DNA of 64,000 bases from positions 36,145 through 100,144 of the forward strand of contig NZ_JAUYEY010000015.1 of assembly GCF_030689685.1 (NCBI RefSeq). Reading direction: 5' to 3'. Below, in pieces: positions 26,454-34,158 of the stretch. Below the pieces are notes generated by a model, which did no database searches, was not told where the DNA came from, and was given only the letters and a program-made list of their open reading frames with translations. The first letter of the stretch is position 1. Every line of letters starts with the position of its first letter. This stretch comes from Polaromonas sp. (GTDB lineage Bacteria > Pseudomonadota > Gammaproteobacteria > Burkholderiales > Burkholderiaceae_C). Both the position numbers and the translations under genes were made by a program.

Positions 26454-27596
26454 TTACCAGCCATAAAAGCGCGGCCAGGTGGCGCCGACCTCTTGGCCGT
26501 TGACGGCGTGGTACTCAGGGAACTGGGCGCCGGTGGCGCAGGCGTGGTTGGGCAACACGCGTAGCTGGGTGCCGACGGGGAAGTGCTGGGCGATGTTTTG
26601 ATCGGCTTCGCCGCTGCGGCTGACGATGCCGTGCTCCTGGTTGGCGCCGGTCAGGGTGTAGCCTTCGATGCGCTGGCCATTGGCGTCGCAGAGCTGGCCG
26701 TAGCCGTAGTCGCGCGTCTGCTTTTGCGTGCCGCGGTCGCGGCTCATGGCCATCCAGCCGGCGTCCACAATCGCCCAGCCTTTGTCGCTTTGGTGGCCAA
26801 TCACGGTGGTCAGCACGCTCAGGGCTACGTCCTCTAGCGAACACACGCCCACATTGGCCATGACCAAATCAAAAAACACATACACGCCGGCGCGCACCTC
26901 GGTCACGCCCTGCAGCTGTTGGGCCGACAGCGCTGTGGGTGTGGAGCCGACGCTGACGACGGGGCATCGCAGGCCGGCGGCGCGCAGGCGTTCTGCCGCC
27001 AGCACACACAGGCTGCGCTCTTGCTCGGCCATAGCCTGCAGGGCCTCGGGCGTGTTCAGGTCGTAGCTGGAGCCGGCGTGCGTCATGACGCCGCCCAGGG
27101 TGGCGGGGCCGCCCTGGTGCAGCAACTGACCTATGGTGATCAGCTCGTCGCCCTGGGGCTGCACGCCGGATCGGTGGCCGTCGGTGTCGATTTCTATCCA
27201 CACTTCAAACGGCACGCCGTGCTGGCGCGCGTAAGCCACGATGGCGGCGGCAGAGGCAGCGCTGTCGGCAATGATTTTCAGCGCGCAACCCTGGGCGATC
27301 AGTGCGGCGGCCTGTTTGAGCTTGGGCGGGGACATGCCGACGGCGTACAGGATGTCTTTGATGCCGGCGGCAAAAAACTGCTCGGCCTCTTTCAGGGTGG
27401 ATACCGTGATGCCGCGCGCGCCGGCCGTAATCTGCGCCTGGGCGATGGCGACACATTTGGTGGTTTTGACATGCGGGCGAAAAGCCACGCCCAGGCTGCC
27501 CATGCGTTGCTGCATGCGCGCGATGTTGCGCTGCATGCGGGCGGTGTCCACCAGCGCGGCGGGGGTGTTGAGGTCTTGGAGGTGCATGGCATCCAT
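26454..27596 (-). CDS. DSD1-family PLP enzyme (D-threonine aldolase / D-serine dehydratase-like)
   Basis: A 380 aa fold-type III PLP protein. FRPHVKTTKC near residues 39-48 carries the Schiff-base lysine. A TIM-barrel follows (IWIEIDTDGHRSG, VGSTPT). The C-terminal domain has NHAC around residue 350, the His/Cys metal-ligand pair seen in D-serine dehydratase and D-threonine aldolase. The reaction is likely cleavage or dehydration of a D-3-hydroxy amino acid; the exact substrate cannot be read. The ATG at 27596 is used, and one at 27587 is equally possible. A ridA remnant follows on the same strand. Confidence 0.88.
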   Translation of the reverse strand: MDAMHLQDLNTPAALVDTARMQRNIARMQQRMGSLGVAFRPHVKTTKCVAIAQAQITAGARGITVSTLKEAEQFFAAGIKDILYAVGMSPPKLKQAAALIAQGCALKIIADSAASAAAIVAYARQHGVPFEVWIEIDTDGHRSGVQPQGDELITIGQLLHQGGPATLGGVMTHAGSSYDLNTPEALQAMAEQERSLCVLAAERLRAAGLRCPVVSVGSTPTALSAQQLQGVTEVRAGVYVFFDLVMANVGVCSLEDVALSVLTTVIGHQSDKGWAIVDAGWMAMSRDRGTQKQTRDYGYGQLCDANGQRIEGYTLTGANQEHGIVSRSGEADQNIAQHFPVGTQLRVLPNHACATGAQFPEYHAVNGQEVGATWPRFYGW

Positions 27597-27736
27597 TGTG
27601 GTCTGGCTGGGCGGTTGATGCAGCAGATTTTGCCCGCCCTGCGGGCCAGCGTCTGGATGTGCATATGGCGCTTGTCAATCCGGGCGCGGCTTGTTAGGCT
27701 GCGGTTTTTCAAACTGTGCGCACACCGGAGGTTTTC

Positions 27737-28153
27737 ATGACGGATACATCCCCCTTGCCCCCCAGCGTGATGTCGCATGTGTCGATAGGCACCAATGATT
27801 TTCCGCGCGCCCGGGCCTTTTACGATGCGGTGCTGGCCACGCTACAGATCCCGCGGGTGATGGAGCATGGCGAGTCAGCCGCTTATGGCCGGGCCTTTCC
27901 GGAGTTCTGGGTCGGGCGGCCGCATGACGGTGGCCGGGCGGCGGCGGGCAATGGCTCGCACTTGAGCTTTCTGGCCAACTCGCCGGCCGAGGTCGATGCC
28001 TTTCATGCCAAGGCGCTGGCGCTGGGTGCGCAGTGTGATGGCCCGCCGGGCTTGCGGCCGCAGTACACGCCGACCTATTACGCCGCTTTTGTGCGGGACC
28101 TGGACGGCCACAAGATAGAAGCCATGTGTTTTGTCCAGGGGGCTGCGGCCTGA
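27737..28153 (+). CDS. VOC (glyoxalase/bleomycin-resistance) family protein
   Basis: About 138 aa with two beta-alpha-beta-beta-beta modules: MSHVSIGTNDFPRARAFYDA at residues 12-31, then GNGSHLSFLAN, and YYAAFVRDLDGHKIEAMCF at the end. His and Glu residues at the usual metal positions are visible (SH.S near the start, H.SF in the middle, EAMCF at the end). Such proteins span dioxygenases, lyases and resistance proteins, and the substrate is unknown. The start is placed at 27737 (MTDTSPLPPS). It is divergent from the PLP enzyme gene. Confidence 0.85.
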   Translation: MTDTSPLPPSVMSHVSIGTNDFPRARAFYDAVLATLQIPRVMEHGESAAYGRAFPEFWVGRPHDGGRAAAGNGSHLSFLANSPAEVDAFHAKALALGAQCDGPPGLRPQYTPTYYAAFVRDLDGHKIEAMCFVQGAAA

Positions 28154-28202
28154 GAAGGCGCGCTTTGGGCGGCGTTGGAGCGTTTTGCCCGAGTCCACAA
28201 GA

Positions 28203-28258
28203 CAAATAGGCCGCCAGCCCTTGCTGGACGTGCGCAAGCAGCTCCTGAATCAATAGCG
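28203..28258 (-). repeat. dispersed GCTAT-stem repeat at the 3' end of the response-regulator gene
   Basis: AATAGGCCGCCAGCCCTTGC then TGGACGTGCGCAAGCAGCTC and CTGAATCAATAGC. This copy is close to the family consensus. The stop codon of the response regulator (28250-28252) lies inside it, and it also separates that gene from the convergent VOC gene. Confidence 0.8.
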
Positions 28259-28645
28259 GGTTTCGCCCATGACGCGTTCGACTTCGTTCAGCGCGTAGGT
28301 GGTGAACTCGTCGATTTCGGTGGCTTTGTCAAAAACGGCGTCGGCGCCGCCGGCCAGGCAGCGCTGGCGCATGGCGGGGGTGGCGTAACCGGTGAGGACC
28401 ACCACTTTTTGCCGCAGGGCGCGGTTGCTGCAGCTTTTCACGACGTTCAGGCCGCTGCCCTGCAGCAGGAACAGGTCAATCACGGCCAGGTCCCAGTCTT
28501 CCGGGTGCTCGGCCAGCCAGCGGCAGGCTTCGTCTTCGGTGCTGGCGCAGTCCACCACACGGGCGCCGACCAGCTCTTCAAGTGATTCGGACAGTGCGGC
28601 GCGAATGACGGGGCTGTCTTCGACCAGGTAAATTCTCAGGCGCAT
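28250..28645 (-). CDS. single-domain response regulator
   Basis: A 131 aa CheY-like receiver. YLVEDSPVIRAALSE carries the acidic pocket (E9/D10), the phospho-acceptor Asp is in DLAVIDLFLL (near residue 54), then VVLTGYAT has the switch Thr/Gly and VFDKATEI the conserved Lys. There is no output domain, so it would act through protein contacts or as a phosphate sink. No histidine kinase lies nearby. The last codons and stop come from a dispersed repeat. Confidence 0.92.
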   Translation of the reverse strand: MRLRIYLVEDSPVIRAALSESLEELVGARVVDCASTEDEACRWLAEHPEDWDLAVIDLFLLQGSGLNVVKSCSNRALRQKVVVLTGYATPAMRQRCLAGGADAVFDKATEIDEFTTYALNEVERVMGETRY

Positions 28646-28810
28646 CGGGATCGGGGGTCGGGGATGATGGTCTTGAGTCTACACAAAGGAGGCGCGATAA
28701 ACCTGTCCGGCGCATTGCTGCGCGCCGCAGGAGCCGGAATGCCGCGCCGTTGGTGTCTGGCGCCAGGGCGCTGCCACCGGCCCGGAAAACACCGGCAAAT
28801 ACGGGTCTGG

Positions 28811-28855
28811 CCCACACCGGTATTGCGCAAGCAGCTATCAATTAGATAGCGAGCG
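28811..28855 (-). repeat. partial dispersed GCTAT-stem repeat upstream of nnrU
   Basis: GGTATTGCGCAAGCAGCTAT then CAATTAGATAGCG holds the right half of the repeat with the stem GCTATC-AATTA-GATAGC. The left GGCC-AGCCC half is missing or decayed. The rest of the gap 28646-28915 contains no supportable gene. Confidence 0.65.
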
Positions 28856-28915
28856 AAGCTCTGCCGCGCGGCAACATGTCACGCCATAATTGCGCTTATT
28901 TACAAGGGGTAAGCC

Positions 28916-29494
28916 ATGGTCATGCTGTTGCTGGGGCTGGTGCTTTTTCTGGGCGTGCATTCCACACGCATAGCTGCAGACGGCTGGCGCAGCGCCATGG
29001 TGGGCCGCTTCGGCGAGATGCCGTGGAAGGCGGTTTATGCCTTGCTGTCCATCGCCGGCTTTGTGCTGATCGTCTGGGGCTTTGGCCTGGCGCGCCAGCA
29101 GCCGGTGCAGTTGTGGATGCCGCCGCGCGGCATGCGGCACCTGGCCTCGCTCTTGACCCTGATTGCCTTTGTGTTGCTGGCTGCCACCTACGTGCCGCGT
29201 AACGCCATCAAGGCGCGCTTGCACCACCCCATGGTGCTGGCCGTCAAGGTGTGGGCGCTGGCGCACCTGCTGGCCAATGGCAACCTGGCGCACATGGTGC
29301 TATTTGGCTCTTTTCTGGTCTGGGCGGCGCTGAGCTTTCGCGCAGCGCGGGCGCGGGACCGGGTGGCTGGCACGGTGTATGCGCCGGGCACCACGGCCGG
29401 CACCGTGACCGCGCTGCTGGTGGGTGTTGCGGGCTGGGCGGTGTTTGCTTTCTGGGCGCATGGGGCGCTGATTGGGGTCAGGCCTATTGGTTGA
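28916..29494 (+). CDS. NnrU-family membrane protein
   Basis: A 192 aa protein with about five hydrophobic helices. The NnrU signature GVHSTRIAADGWR is at residues 14-26, followed by FGEMPWKAVYALLSIAGFVL. Later come WALAHLLANGNLAHMVLFGS and a final helix ending FWAHGALIGVRPIG. NnrU was first linked to nitrite/nitric oxide reduction, and the fold is related to heme-associated membrane proteins (isoprenylcysteine methyltransferase-like), but many hosts do not denitrify. Here it stands alone, so its role is unclear. Confidence 0.9.
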   Translation: MVMLLLGLVLFLGVHSTRIAADGWRSAMVGRFGEMPWKAVYALLSIAGFVLIVWGFGLARQQPVQLWMPPRGMRHLASLLTLIAFVLLAATYVPRNAIKARLHHPMVLAVKVWALAHLLANGNLAHMVLFGSFLVWAALSFRAARARDRVAGTVYAPGTTAGTVTALLVGVAGWAVFAFWAHGALIGVRPIG

Positions 29495-29500
29495 GCGTGT

Positions 29501-30331
29501 TTACCGCGCCAGCACCCAGCTGCTGATTTTGCCGACGACTTCGGCCTCCAGGCCATTGAAGCCGTGATAGGCCATGGCTTCACAGGGCGGGCCTTGCGTC
29601 TGGCCGCCACTGAAGGCCATCAGTTCGGCTTTGGGTGCTTTGGATGCTTTTTCCAGGCTGGCCATCAGCGGCGGCATGTCGGCAAACAGGCAGACCCGGC
29701 AAGCGTCTTGCGTGTGGTGCACCACCAGCGCCGGCACGCTGATCTTTTCAAGCGGCATTTGGGGCACGGCGCGGCTGGCGCTGTCGGTCAGTATGGAGGC
29801 GGTCAGCACCACGCCGTCGGGGCCACCTTGCGCGGGGCTGGCCTCGGTGGCGATGTAGCCGGCCGATTGCGTGCCGCGGCTGGTGCCCACCAGCCACACC
29901 GGCACGGGTGCCTGCTGCTTGAGCCAGGCGATCACCGCCAGCACGTCGGCGGTATGTTCCGGCGTTTGCCGAAAGCCGCTCAGAAAAGGCGCTGACTGGC
30001 GGTCGGACGGCGCATCAATCATTGCAACCGCCAGGCCCGCGTCGGCAAATAGCTGGCGCGTGCGCACCAGAAAGTTGCCCTCACCCCACTGCAAGCTGCC
30101 GTTGTTGAAAATCCGCAGGCCGCCGTGTCCGCCCGCCAGCAGAATGACCGCCGCTTTGGGGTTGGGCGGCGTGATGAAAACAAAACGTTGGGTGACACCG
30201 GGCCGGGTGGGGATGTCCACCACCTTTTGCGTGGTTTGCGCCAGTGCGGCGGGGCTGGCCAGCCACAGGCCCAGCAGCCAAGCCGCAAGGCTGGTGCGAA
30301 ACCATGTATTGAGCTTGTGTGTCAATGCCAT
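29501..30331 (-). CDS. secreted alpha/beta-hydrolase
   Basis: A 276 aa protein from the ATG at 30331 (MALTHKLNTWFRTSLAAWLL); GGAG lies immediately upstream. A signal peptide ends near AALAQ at about residue 31. The hydrolase core has the oxyanion/HG-like segment ILLAGGHGGL, the nucleophile elbow GTSRGTQSAG with Ser in GxSxG, and a late His in YHGFNG. This points to a periplasmic esterase-like enzyme of unknown substrate. The frame remains open upstream to 31030, but that part is antisense to vapBC and not gene-like. It is convergent with nnrU. Confidence 0.85.
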   Translation of the reverse strand: MALTHKLNTWFRTSLAAWLLGLWLASPAALAQTTQKVVDIPTRPGVTQRFVFITPPNPKAAVILLAGGHGGLRIFNNGSLQWGEGNFLVRTRQLFADAGLAVAMIDAPSDRQSAPFLSGFRQTPEHTADVLAVIAWLKQQAPVPVWLVGTSRGTQSAGYIATEASPAQGGPDGVVLTASILTDSASRAVPQMPLEKISVPALVVHHTQDACRVCLFADMPPLMASLEKASKAPKAELMAFSGGQTQGPPCEAMAYHGFNGLEAEVVGKISSWVLAR

Positions 30332-30396
30332 CTCCTGAGGGTGTTGGCGGATTGTGGCTTGCGGGTGGGGGTGTGGCAAAGCGCGTACAGCTCTTC

Positions 30397-30420
30397 TATA
30401 ATTCCTTACCAATCGTAAGG
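30397..30420 (+). promoter_or_regulatory. promoter and overlapping operator of the VapBC-like pair
   Basis: TATAAT at 30397-30402 is a consensus -10; a weak -35 (TGGCAA) lies 17 bp upstream. Immediately after it, CCTTAC-CAATC-GTAAGG (30404-30420) is a perfect 6-bp inverted repeat that runs into the Shine-Dalgarno AAGGAG. A bound VapB-VapC complex would block both start of transcription and the ribosome site. Confidence 0.65.
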
Positions 30421-30428
30421 AGCTTTTC

Positions 30429-30683
30429 ATGCCTGCTGCCACACTGACGTCCAAAGGACAAATCACATTGCCTGCTGCCGTGCGCACGGCACTGGGCTTG
30501 CACGCGGGGAGCAAAGTGGATTTTTTGCCGGTGAAAGACGGCTTCAAGGTGGTGGCCCTGCACGCGGACGTGACGTCGCTCAAGGGGCGTTTTGCGGGGC
30601 GTGCTAAAAAACCGGTCAGCCTTGCAGCCATGGACGAGGCGATTGCGGCGCAGGCGGTTGCGCGCAACCGGCCATCCAGATGA
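30429..30683 (+). CDS. vapB: AbrB/MazE-type antitoxin of a VapBC pair
   Basis: An 84 aa protein. The N-terminal SpoVT/AbrB swapped-hairpin domain reads ATLTSKGQITLPAAVRTALG then HAGSKVDFLPVKDGF. A basic and flexible C-terminus (FAGRAKKPVSLAAMDEAIAA) is the expected toxin-binding tail. It is preceded by a TATAAT box and inverted repeat. It overlaps the PIN toxin gene by 4 bp, so it is translated first and in excess. Confidence 0.9.
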   Translation: MPAATLTSKGQITLPAAVRTALGLHAGSKVDFLPVKDGFKVVALHADVTSLKGRFAGRAKKPVSLAAMDEAIAAQAVARNRPSR

Positions 30684-31087
30684 TCGGGCTTGATACCAAT
30701 GTGCTGGTGCGTTATCTGGCACAAGACGATGCAAAGCAGGCCGCTCTGGCCACACGCCTGATTGAGAAGCAGCTCAGCGCGGCCAAGCCCGGCTTCATCA
30801 GTTTGGTGGTGCTGGTGGAGCTTTGCTGGGTGCTGAAGAAGCTGTATGGCGCCACGCAGGCCGAGCTGGTTCAGGCGGTGGGCGACCTCCTGGGCGCCGC
30901 TGCATTTCGCGTTGAGCGGCGCGAGGTGGTTCAGGCGGTGTTGCGCCAGCTCAGTGACAGCAAAAGCAGCAAGGCCGGGTTTGCCGATGTACTGATCGCA
31001 CACCTGGCCAGCAGCGAAGGCTGTACACACACGCTGACTTTTGACAAGGCAGCGGTGCGTGCTTCGGGCATGGCGCTGCTTGAATAG
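30680..31087 (+). CDS. vapC: PIN-domain toxin VapC
   Basis: A 135 aa PIN ribonuclease. The acidic residues are visible: D5 in GLDTNVLVRYL, Glu in LVVLVELCWVL (about residue 42), Asp in AGFADVLIAHLA (about 100), and the last Asp in TLTFDKAA. VapC toxins usually cut tRNA or rRNA. It overlaps vapB by 4 bp and ends 5 bp before the convergent minE stop. Confidence 0.92.
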   Translation: MIGLDTNVLVRYLAQDDAKQAALATRLIEKQLSAAKPGFISLVVLVELCWVLKKLYGATQAELVQAVGDLLGAAAFRVERREVVQAVLRQLSDSKSSKAGFADVLIAHLASSEGCTHTLTFDKAAVRASGMALLE

Positions 31088-31092
31088 GGCGC

Positions 31093-31356
31093 TTACTTGC
31101 CGTCAGGCAGCTCGATCTTGACTTCGAGCACATCGAGGTTGTCCTGGCGCTCAAGGTTGACCTTGATGTCGTCGGGATTGATCTTGATGTATTTCGATAT
31201 CACCGCAATCAAATCGCGCTGTAGTGCCGGCAGGTAGTCGGGCTCGTGGCTGTGGCGGCCTGAGCGCTCGTGCGCCAGGATGATTTGCAGCCGCTCTTTG
31301 GCGACGCTGGCGGTTTTTTTCTTTTCGCCGAGCAGGAAGGACAGGAAAGAAGCCAT
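31093..31356 (-). CDS. minE: cell division topological specificity factor MinE
   Basis: An 87 aa protein. The N-terminal membrane-targeting helix ([16 protein letters not shown]) is followed by the MinD-interacting segment [18 protein letters not shown], then the beta-rich topological domain ([20 protein letters not shown]). MinE drives MinD off the membrane and restricts MinCD inhibition to the poles. It is the last gene of a leftward minC-minD-minE operon, 5 bp after minD. Confidence 0.98.
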   Translation of the reverse strand: MASFLSFLLGEKKKTASVAKERLQIILAHERSGRHSHEPDYLPALQRDLIAVISKYIKINPDDIKVNLERQDNLDVLEVKIELPDGK

Positions 31357-31361
31357 GGTGT

Positions 31362-32177
31362 TTATTTGCCTCCAAACACACGTTTGAAGAAACCAACCTT
31401 GGGTGCATCGATAAAACGCAGCGGCTTCTCCTCTCCAAGGAAACGCGCGATCACGTCTTTGTAGGCTTCGGAGACATCGCTGCCCTCCATGTGCACGGCC
31501 GGCACGCCCTGGTTCGATGCCTGCAGCACCGACTCGGACTCGGGGATCACGCCGATCAGCTTGATACGCAAGATGTCCTTGATGTCTTCCAGCGAGAGCA
31601 TCTGGCCCTGGTCCACGCGGCTGGGGTTGTAGCGCGTGATCAGCAGATGTTCCTTGATCGGCTCGCCGCCTGCCATGCCGCGCTTGGTCTTGCTCGACAA
31701 CATGCCGAGAATGCGATCAGAGTCGCGCACTGAGGAGACTTCAGGGTTGGTCACGACCAGCGCCTCGTCGGCAAAATGCATGGCCATCAGCGCGCCGGTT
31801 TCGATACCGGCCGGCGAGTCGCAGACGATGTATTCAAAGTCCATGTCGGACAGGTCTTTGAGCACCTTCTCCACGCCCTCCTTGCTCAGCGCTTCCTTGT
31901 CGCGCGTCTGCGAAGCGGCCAGCACGTACAGCTTGTCGCACTGCTTGTCCTTGATCAGCGCCTGGTTCAGGTTGGCTTCGCCCTGGATCACGTTGATCAG
32001 GTCGTACACCACGCGGCGCTCGCAGCCCATGATCAGGTCGAGGTTGCGCAGGCCCACGTCGAAGTCAATGACGGCGGTTTTGTGGCCGCGCATTGCCAGA
32101 CCGGTTGCAAAGCTGGCGCTGGTGGTGGTTTTGCCCACGCCGCCCTTGCCGGAGGTGACCACGATGATTTTTGCCAT
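31362..32177 (-). CDS. minD: septum site-determining ATPase MinD
   Basis: A 271 aa deviant Walker ATPase. The ATG at 32177 begins [20 protein letters not shown] with the deviant Walker A. The switch regions [10 protein letters not shown] and [13 protein letters not shown] are present. The C-terminal amphipathic membrane helix lies in [18 protein letters not shown]. MinD recruits MinC to the membrane to block misplaced FtsZ rings. The frame is open further upstream, but that sequence overlaps minC and is not MinD-like. Confidence 0.98.
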   Translation of the reverse strand: MAKIIVVTSGKGGVGKTTTSASFATGLAMRGHKTAVIDFDVGLRNLDLIMGCERRVVYDLINVIQGEANLNQALIKDKQCDKLYVLAASQTRDKEALSKEGVEKVLKDLSDMDFEYIVCDSPAGIETGALMAMHFADEALVVTNPEVSSVRDSDRILGMLSSKTKRGMAGGEPIKEHLLITRYNPSRVDQGQMLSLEDIKDILRIKLIGVIPESESVLQASNQGVPAVHMEGSDVSEAYKDVIARFLGEEKPLRFIDAPKVGFFKRVFGGK

Positions 32178-32221
32178 GGGTAAAAAGTCCTTTTGAATTG
32201 AATGGGAGCAGGCCTGGGGCC

Positions 32222-32983
32222 TTACACAGAAAGAGGGGTCATGACGAGCTTGTCGCCGTCGGGTCCGGGCAACAGCCGCACTTGTGTGGGCTTGCCCCAC
32301 ACACCTTGGGGCAGGGGCACGTCGCTGGTGCGGTAAATGCCGGCAATCGACAGCAGTTCAGGCTCCAGACACAGCGAGAAGATGCGTGCATCGGCATTGC
32401 CGCGCGCGCCGGCCATGGCCTTGCCGCGCAGGGGTGCATACACATGAATGTGGCCGTCGGCAATCACTTCAGCGCCGGCGTTGACCATGGCCAGCACGAC
32501 CAGATCGCGTCCGCGCGCGTAGACCTGCTGGCCCGAGCGCAACGGTTTATCAATAACCAGGGCGCTCACGGCGGGCGCGGCCATCGGTGCTTCAGTTGCA
32601 ACAGGCTGTGCGTGCGCGACCTCGGGCGCCCGCGACCTGGCGGCGGTGATGCGCGCATCGGGTGCGGCGAGCAGACCGGCTGCGGCTGCGGCGTTCATCT
32701 GCCCAAGGTTGCCACCGCGCACGGCGACAGGCGCCACACGGTAGCTGCGCAACAGCGCGACCAGCGCCGCAAAGTCGATGGCATGCTCGTCCAGCGCCAG
32801 CGCCGATAACTCGACCACGAGCGGGTCGTTGTCAAAAAAGTCGGGAATGTCGTCGAAACGCAGCGCCAGGTCGCGTGACAGCGCGTCGAGGTCGGGGGAC
32901 TTGAGCAGCAGCGCGACCAGAGGCAGGTTGGCGCTTTTGATTTCGAAAGTGGCGGGGGAGCTGGCCGGGAGGGCAACGATCAT
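32222..32983 (-). CDS. minC: septum site-determining protein MinC
   Basis: A 253 aa protein from the ATG at 32983 (MIVALPASSPATFEIKSANL). The N-terminal FtsZ-inhibiting domain runs to about residue 105. A Pro/Ala-rich linker (RITAARSRAPEVAHAQPVAT) follows, then the C-terminal beta-helix domain (RSGQQVYARGRDLVVLAMVN, GHIHVYAPLRGKAMAGARGN) that binds MinD. It is first in the minCDE operon. The linker is longer than in E. coli MinC (231 aa), which is common in beta-proteobacteria. Confidence 0.97.
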   Translation of the reverse strand: MIVALPASSPATFEIKSANLPLVALLLKSPDLDALSRDLALRFDDIPDFFDNDPLVVELSALALDEHAIDFAALVALLRSYRVAPVAVRGGNLGQMNAAAAAGLLAAPDARITAARSRAPEVAHAQPVATEAPMAAPAVSALVIDKPLRSGQQVYARGRDLVVLAMVNAGAEVIADGHIHVYAPLRGKAMAGARGNADARIFSLCLEPELLSIAGIYRTSDVPLPQGVWGKPTQVRLLPGPDGDKLVMTPLSV

Positions 32984-33180
32984 GGGCAAAGGGGCGTCGC
33001 GTCGTCGCGGAAAAAGAAAGTATCGGTTGCCCGAAAGCGTAGCCCGAAAAGGCTCGAATCTTAACAGTGCGATATGTCGCAGTTGTGAGGGAATGAAACG
33101 CCAGCAACGGTTGCCGAATACAGCCGCCGGTTTCATGGTGCTGATGGCTTAAAGGCCGGGAGAGCTTGCAGTTTCAGAAC

Positions 33181-33240
33181 AAATTAGCCTCTAGCCCATG
33201 CTGGATAAGCGTCAACAGCTATGAATTTAATAGCAAAAAC
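33181..33240 (-). repeat. dispersed GCTAT-stem repeat upstream of minC
   Basis: AGCCTCTAGCCCATGCTGGA then TAAGCGTCAACAGCTATGAA and TTTAATAGC; stem GCTAT-GAATTTA-ATAGC. It lies in the roughly 465 bp divergent gap between minC and the secreted-protein gene at 33449. I see no gene in 32984-33448. Confidence 0.75.
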
Positions 33241-33448
33241 TGTCGCTGGTTTTGCTTTGCACCAAGCGGGTGAACCTGATGGCTGCTGTCAATGGGGGAC
33301 CAGTGCAGGCGCCACGGACCCGTCCTACAGGGATGCGGGCCGGCTACCGATAAAGGGCCACGCCGGTCGGGGCCTATATTGATTTCATGGGTTAGAGCGC
33401 AGTGCTTGGCCTGTTACAACGCCGCTCATGGCGTTGAAAGGAGACTTG

Positions 33449-33778
33449 ATGAAAACAAACAGAGGGTGTTTTTCTGCGGTGTTGTCCATTGCCGTGCTCG
33501 CCACCGCAGGGATTGCTTTTGCGCAACCCAGCACCATGCCGGACAACGCGACACAGGTCCCACCCGAAATGGGCGTCAAGCCTGCGTTGCTGGGCGCCAG
33601 TGCACCGCTGCCCGCCGACCTCAAACCTCGCATCCGGCCCGAGCTGAAACCCCGCATGAAGTCCGATGAGCTCAAGCCGGAACTGCGTTCGGAGCAGCGG
33701 CCTGAAATGAGCCCCAGCCTGCAGCCCAACAGCCAAAAACCGCTGCACACAGATGCGCCGACAAAACGTGTCAACTGA
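33449..33778 (+). CDS. small secreted protein with charged Lys-Pro repeats
   Basis: A 109 aa protein from the ATG at 33449, with Shine-Dalgarno AAAGGAGA ahead. A signal peptide (MKTNRGCFSAVLSIAVLATA) ends near IAFAQ. The mature part carries a run of related short units: LKPRIRPE, LKPRMKSDE, LKPELRSEQ, RPEMSPS. It is Pro-rich and likely unfolded. No family recognised. It is followed closely by a second secreted Pro-rich protein gene, so the two may form one unit. Confidence 0.65.
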   Translation: MKTNRGCFSAVLSIAVLATAGIAFAQPSTMPDNATQVPPEMGVKPALLGASAPLPADLKPRIRPELKPRMKSDELKPELRSEQRPEMSPSLQPNSQKPLHTDAPTKRVN

Positions 33779-33803
33779 GGATTGCGCTGGCGCTCGGCAG
33801 CGC

Positions 33804-34130
33804 ATGCGCGTGACCGCCCTATCCCTGCCTTTGCTGCTTTGCTTGATCAGCAGCTTTGCAGCAGCCCAGGGCGGCGCGCTGGTGCCGGAGCCGCGCATCA
33901 ACCGTAACCCGGCTTTTCGGGAGGGACTGCCTGCCGCACCGCAACCGCCAGTCAGCCCACGCGTCACCTTGCCGCCTGCAACCGGCCCGTGCGATCCACG
34001 GGACTCGACGACAAGACCAGTGCAGCCGCCGGCCAGCATCGACGACCGCAGCCAGATGGTGGGGGAATCGCCTGTACCAGGCACAACATCAACGCGGCCT
34101 TTAGGCTCGGCCGCTGCGGACTGCAACTGA
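33804..34130 (+). CDS. small secreted Pro/Thr-rich protein
   Basis: A 108 aa protein from the ATG at 33804 (MRVTALSLPLLLCLISSFAA), with a signal peptide ending near AAAQ at residue 22. The mature part is Pro/Ser/Thr-rich with two Cys residues (TGPCDPRDS and the C-terminal AADCN), which may form a disulfide. No known domain. It lies 25 bp after the other small secreted gene and 28 bp before the convergent AAA ATPase stop. Confidence 0.6.
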   Translation: MRVTALSLPLLLCLISSFAAAQGGALVPEPRINRNPAFREGLPAAPQPPVSPRVTLPPATGPCDPRDSTTRPVQPPASIDDRSQMVGESPVPGTTSTRPLGSAAADCN

Positions 34131-34158
34131 TCCTAGGGGCTTGGGCCCGGCGCGCTTT

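Noticed and set aside
30332..31030. Upstream extension of the secreted hydrolase frame
   Set aside because: It runs antisense to vapBC; the signal peptide and ribosome site fix the start at 30331.
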